Shown piece by piece: positions 61,029-64,000 of a DNA stretch of 64,000 nt; the first letter of the stretch is position 1, and each line of letters starts with the position of its first letter. The notes beneath the pieces are model-generated. The model did no database searches and had not been told where the DNA came from. It worked only from the letters and a program-made list of their open reading frames with translations. The DNA is from Kriegella aquimaris. Lineage in GTDB: Bacteria; Bacteroidota; Bacteroidia; Flavobacteriales; Flavobacteriaceae. Where the stretch lies: positions 124,001-188,000 of the forward strand of contig NZ_FNGV01000006.1 of NCBI RefSeq assembly GCF_900103215.1, in the 5' to 3' direction. A program made the translations under genes and the position numbers.

Positions 61029-62132
61029 TTGTTGTTCCGTATTAAACATATTATTGGTTCGGCCTGTTTGCTATATATGGCAATGGTTCAATCTCAAAAC
61101 CTGGTTCAAAACCCGAGCTTTGAGGTATTTGAGAACTGCCCTGAACGGCTAGGTAATTTTGATGTAGATGTACGTTTTTGGTCGACTCCTACAGAGGGTT
61201 CGACGGACTATTTCAATGTTTGCAGTACGAAAATGGGTGCTCCGGAAAACTTTAATGGCCGTCAACACGTGAATTTTGGTGAAGGTTATGCTGGGTTATA
61301 CCTATACGCTCCTGATGATTATCGCGAATACTTGCAAGGTGAATTGACCAAACCTTTGGTCAAAGGAAAAAAGTATCAAATATCGTTTTATGTGAGTTTG
61401 GCCGAACGGTCAGATTTTGCCATAAAGGAATTCGGGATTCTTTTTTCAGACGAAAAGTTGTACGTTCCTATTAAGAAAGAGCTTTCTAAAAAGCAGTTAT
61501 ACAAAATTAAAGGCAACACCTATAATTATTTGGAAATTGGGTATTCAAATTTTTATTCGGATACAAAAGATTGGGTTTTGGTACATACGCAGTTCGTGGC
61601 CAAGGGCACTGAAAAATATTTTGTCCTGGGAAATTTTAAAAACAATAATCGCACGCGGAAGTTTAAAACCAAAAAAGATGCTAAGCAAGGAAGTTATTAT
61701 TACATTGATATGGTTACGATAAATGCAATTGATACATCGGTGGCGACCACCATTTTAGATTCAGGGTCTTTGGAATTGGATAAAACACATGTTTTTCGAA
61801 ACATTCTGTTTCCATTCGATACTTTTCAATTGTTGGAATCTGCAAAAGCAGATATTAATAAACTATTTGATTTTTTAGGCAATGATTCATCATTGCAAAT
61901 TACCATCGACGGACATACCGATAACGTGGGAACTGTAGCTTATAATCAACAGCTTTCTAGTCTTCGTGCCCAGGTCGTGGCCGAATATTTGATAGAACTA
62001 GGTGTGGCGCCAAATAAAATAAAGTGGCGCGGATTTGGCGGGTCAATGCCGGTTGCAACAAACAGCACCGAGGAAGGACGGCAGCGAAACCGGCGGGTAA
62101 CGTTTGTCATTACCCGACAGCCAGTTCAATAA
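61029..62132 (+). CDS. OmpA-family outer-membrane/peptidoglycan-binding protein
   Basis: 367 residues. TTG start at 61029 followed by a signal peptide (HIIGSACLLYMAMVQSQ). The C-terminal ~110 residues are OmpA-like: ITIDGHTDNVGTVAYNQQLS, SLRAQVVAEYLIELGV, IKWRGFGGSMPVATNSTEEG, RQRNRRVTFVI, with the peptidoglycan-binding Asp/Arg pair. The N-terminal ~220 residues (LVQNPSFEVFENCPERLG, FWSTPTEGSTDYFN) form a carbohydrate-binding-module-like beta domain. It should link the outer membrane to the cell wall. Confidence 0.88.
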   Translation: MLFRIKHIIGSACLLYMAMVQSQNLVQNPSFEVFENCPERLGNFDVDVRFWSTPTEGSTDYFNVCSTKMGAPENFNGRQHVNFGEGYAGLYLYAPDDYREYLQGELTKPLVKGKKYQISFYVSLAERSDFAIKEFGILFSDEKLYVPIKKELSKKQLYKIKGNTYNYLEIGYSNFYSDTKDWVLVHTQFVAKGTEKYFVLGNFKNNNRTRKFKTKKDAKQGSYYYIDMVTINAIDTSVATTILDSGSLELDKTHVFRNILFPFDTFQLLESAKADINKLFDFLGNDSSLQITIDGHTDNVGTVAYNQQLSSLRAQVVAEYLIELGVAPNKIKWRGFGGSMPVATNSTEEGRQRNRRVTFVITRQPVQ

Positions 62133-62135
62133 TAT

Positions 62136-62924
62136 TTAGTATTCGGAATATTCAGTGGGGTAAAGAAGTAAAATATCGGCTTTACTAACTGTGTTCTTAT
62201 ATTTTTGCAGGGCGGATATCTCCTTCCATTTTGGGGCTGAAAAAAAGGCATCCCAATGTTCGTCCCTGCTTTTTTGATCCGTAAATGTTGTCATATACAT
62301 CAAATTTGGCATCCGGTCCCCAGATAGGACTTCGGCATAAAAAACGGCATTAAAACCTAAACTGTCGAAGAGGGTAACTTCCCCGCCCGCATTGAACATA
62401 TCCACTTTTCGCCAATAAAGTGCTTCTGTAGGTGATTCGTAGCTGCGCAATTCATATACCCTATCTTTTCTAGGGCCTTTTACCTCAGATGCTTTCATTG
62501 CGGGCATCTCGGTGAAGGCACGCATGAAGGTAGAGGTGAAATGTTCATAGGGCGCATTGTTGTGGGCGGCATTGATGTATTCCGAACCAGCCGATTGGTA
62601 GGCTTTATCACTGGCAAGCGTCTTGTCCAACTTCTCAAATTGATCAAAAGAGTTAAAAGGAATCAAAACATAAATTTTATTTGCAGCAACATAGTTGCTA
62701 GGTCTTATTTTAAATACCCCAACAGCGCCAATGCCCATTCGCTTAAGTGCAGGTAGATAGGCATTTTTCAAGTAAGTGTCGGTTGCTTCTTCTTGTTTTT
62801 CATTGGCTAGAGTATATGTTTTAAGCTGGTAATATTCTCTTTTTTGTTCTTGAGACCATAGGCTCGAAGTTGTGATAAGAGTAAAAAGTAGAACAAAAAG
62901 GGGTGTTCGGACAATCGTTTTCAT
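62136..62924 (-). CDS. NIPSNAP-family protein, secreted
   Basis: 262 residues with a signal peptide (LFVLLFTLITTSSLWSQ). Two NIPSNAP/dimeric alpha-beta barrel modules: YYQLKTYTLANEKQEEATDT, then RVYELRSYESPTEALYWRKV and MYMTTFTDQKSRDEHWDAFF. The molecular role is unknown. It is convergent with the OmpA gene, ending 4 bp away. Confidence 0.85.
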   Translation of the reverse strand: MKTIVRTPLFVLLFTLITTSSLWSQEQKREYYQLKTYTLANEKQEEATDTYLKNAYLPALKRMGIGAVGVFKIRPSNYVAANKIYVLIPFNSFDQFEKLDKTLASDKAYQSAGSEYINAAHNNAPYEHFTSTFMRAFTEMPAMKASEVKGPRKDRVYELRSYESPTEALYWRKVDMFNAGGEVTLFDSLGFNAVFYAEVLSGDRMPNLMYMTTFTDQKSRDEHWDAFFSAPKWKEISALQKYKNTVSKADILLLYPTEYSEY

Positions 62925-63132
62925 ACGTATTTAGATTTTCGTGCGATATCAAAATTAGTGAAGTCAAGGCATATATCCTATGCGTAATTAGCCTAGTGCC
63001 GGTAGTTTGTATCTATCACAAGGCAGAAATGCCAAATTTGAATTTTTATTGGACCATTTTCTCATGGAAAAGCCCCAATTGCCAAAGACAACTTCGGTCT
63101 AAACCTTTACCTTTGCCGCTTTCTTTAAATTT

Positions 63133-64000
63133 ATGGTTAGTTCCAATCGTTTTTCAATTGTAAACCCTAGTAAAAGTCCGATTTTCTATGGTTATGTCGT
63201 GCTCCTAATTGGAACCATCGGTATTTGGGCCAGCATTCCAGGACAGACTATTGGTGTATCGGTTTTTACCGACCCTGTAAAAGATGCTTTGGGGCTTTCT
63301 CGAAATCAGTTCAGCAATGCGTACATGATAGGGACTATCGTAAGTTCCTTGATTATCGGAAGGGCAGGTATTTGGTTTGATCGTTATGGAGCGCGCTATG
63401 TTGCTTTTTTTGCAGCAATAGTGTTGGCACTTGCTGTATTATTTTGCTCATGGTCGGTACAAATAAGTAATTTCTTCAAGCAGTTGCTGAACCAAGATAC
63501 CTGGATGGTTCCCTTTGTTATAATGACCTTTTTATTCTTTATGCTCCGTTTTGCCGGTCAAGGGGTGTTGACCATGGCATCGAGGAATATGATCATGATA
63601 TGGTTCGATAAGAATAGAGGAAAAGTGAATGCCTTTAGTAGCGTGGCACTTTCCTTTGGATTTTCTTCTTCGCCTTTGTGGATAAATGTGTTGATTGAGA
63701 GTAATGGTTGGCAAGGAGCTTGGCAAATTTTGGCGGTAGGGTTGCTTATTTTTGCATTTTTTGTGCTTCAATTGTATAAAAACAGGCCAGAAGAACATGG
63801 TTTGGTGCCTGATGGTGTAAAGACCTCAAAAGTACAAGATGCCGATCCTGTTACCGAAACCCTTCAATATACCCTGCCGCAGGCCAAAGCCACTAGGGCA
63901 TTTTGGATGTATGGGCTTATTTTGGCTTTTAATAGCTTCTTTATTACAGGACTTGCATTTCATGTGGTTTCCATTTTTGGCAGCGAGGGCTTTTCTAAAG
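63133..64000 (+). CDS. MFS transporter (3' partial)
   Basis: An open frame from ATG 63133 to the window end. MFS helices with loop-2 motif GRAGIWFDRYGARYVA (G-x-x-x-D-R-x-G-x-R/K) and FYGYVVLLIGTIGIWASIPG; the central loop (KNRPEEHGLVPDGV) precedes helix 7 (AFWMYGLILAFNSFFITGLA). The NRPEDxGL-like linker is typical of the oxalate/formate or monocarboxylate-type MFS. The substrate is unknown. The frame is missed by simple ORF finding because it runs off the end. Confidence 0.85.
   Translation, partial: MVSSNRFSIVNPSKSPIFYGYVVLLIGTIGIWASIPGQTIGVSVFTDPVKDALGLSRNQFSNAYMIGTIVSSLIIGRAGIWFDRYGARYVAFFAAIVLALAVLFCSWSVQISNFFKQLLNQDTWMVPFVIMTFLFFMLRFAGQGVLTMASRNMIMIWFDKNRGKVNAFSSVALSFGFSSSPLWINVLIESNGWQGAWQILAVGLLIFAFFVLQLYKNRPEEHGLVPDGVKTSKVQDADPVTETLQYTLPQAKATRAFWMYGLILAFNSFFITGLAFHVVSIFGSEGFSK

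Noticed and set aside
1..64000. CRISPR array or cas genes
   Set aside because: No regularly spaced direct repeats and no Cas-like protein were seen. The only short tandem repeats are IS21 ends and operators.

Overview
The window looks like a marine member of the Flavobacteriaceae (Bacteroidota). The reasons are low G+C, TANNTTTG-type -7 promoter elements, start sites without a Shine-Dalgarno, a GDNNYALAA tmRNA tag, BfmA/BtgA and DUF5712 mobilization proteins, an IntDOT-like integrase, and a chromosomal part rich in sulfatases, an alpha-mannosidase of family GH92 and outer-membrane proteins.

Layout. (1) About 1-20 kb is an accessory region. It opens with a papain-like/pentapeptide-repeat protein, a patatin relic fused to a beta-barrel end, and a membrane protein. 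A tight minus-strand operon follows (11517 to 4170): gluzincin-type metallopeptidase, metallo-beta-lactamase-fold hydrolase, membrane amidohydrolase, two small proteins, an outer-membrane-like protein and a broken TM/coiled-coil gene. Next come IS21 and IS256 relics with dispersed repeats, a two-gene helical/lipoprotein unit, and a plus-strand set (astacin-like peptidase with DUF5648 repeats, YbaY-like domain protein, small proteins, four-helix membrane protein). (2) About 20-33.6 kb holds an FAD oxidoreductase, a Bor-like lipoprotein and a decaying mobilizable element: a coupling-protein stub cut before Walker A, DUF5712 relaxase, BfmA/BtgA, a candidate oriT, frameshifted radC, DUF6876, ssb, a TIR-domain relic, an orphan hipB with a hipA stub, and stress-type cargo (DUF1206, DUF2188, DUF2383, DUF892-like, DUF4403). 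It ends in a tyrosine recombinase next to the 3' end of ssrA (tmRNA), the likely attachment site. The left end of the island was not found. (3) From 34.5 kb the sequence reads as chromosome: a saccharopine dehydrogenase-like enzyme, a PHP phosphoesterase, three sulfatases, kdsA, typA, polyphosphate glucokinase, an ftsE-like ATPase, a large TPR protein with its beta-barrel neighbour, a lactonase, GH92, an OmpA protein, a NIPSNAP protein and a partial MFS transporter.

The most system-like unit is the six- to seven-gene hydrolase operon at 4.2-11.5 kb: three unrelated predicted metal-dependent hydrolases co-transcribed with membrane and envelope partners. The most informative regulatory observation is a TATACC-N6/7-GGTAYA palindrome family that occurs three times before hipB and once before the integrase gene. 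Many genes in 1-30 kb are visibly broken, so this island is being eroded. All family names come from motifs read by eye; no database search was run.
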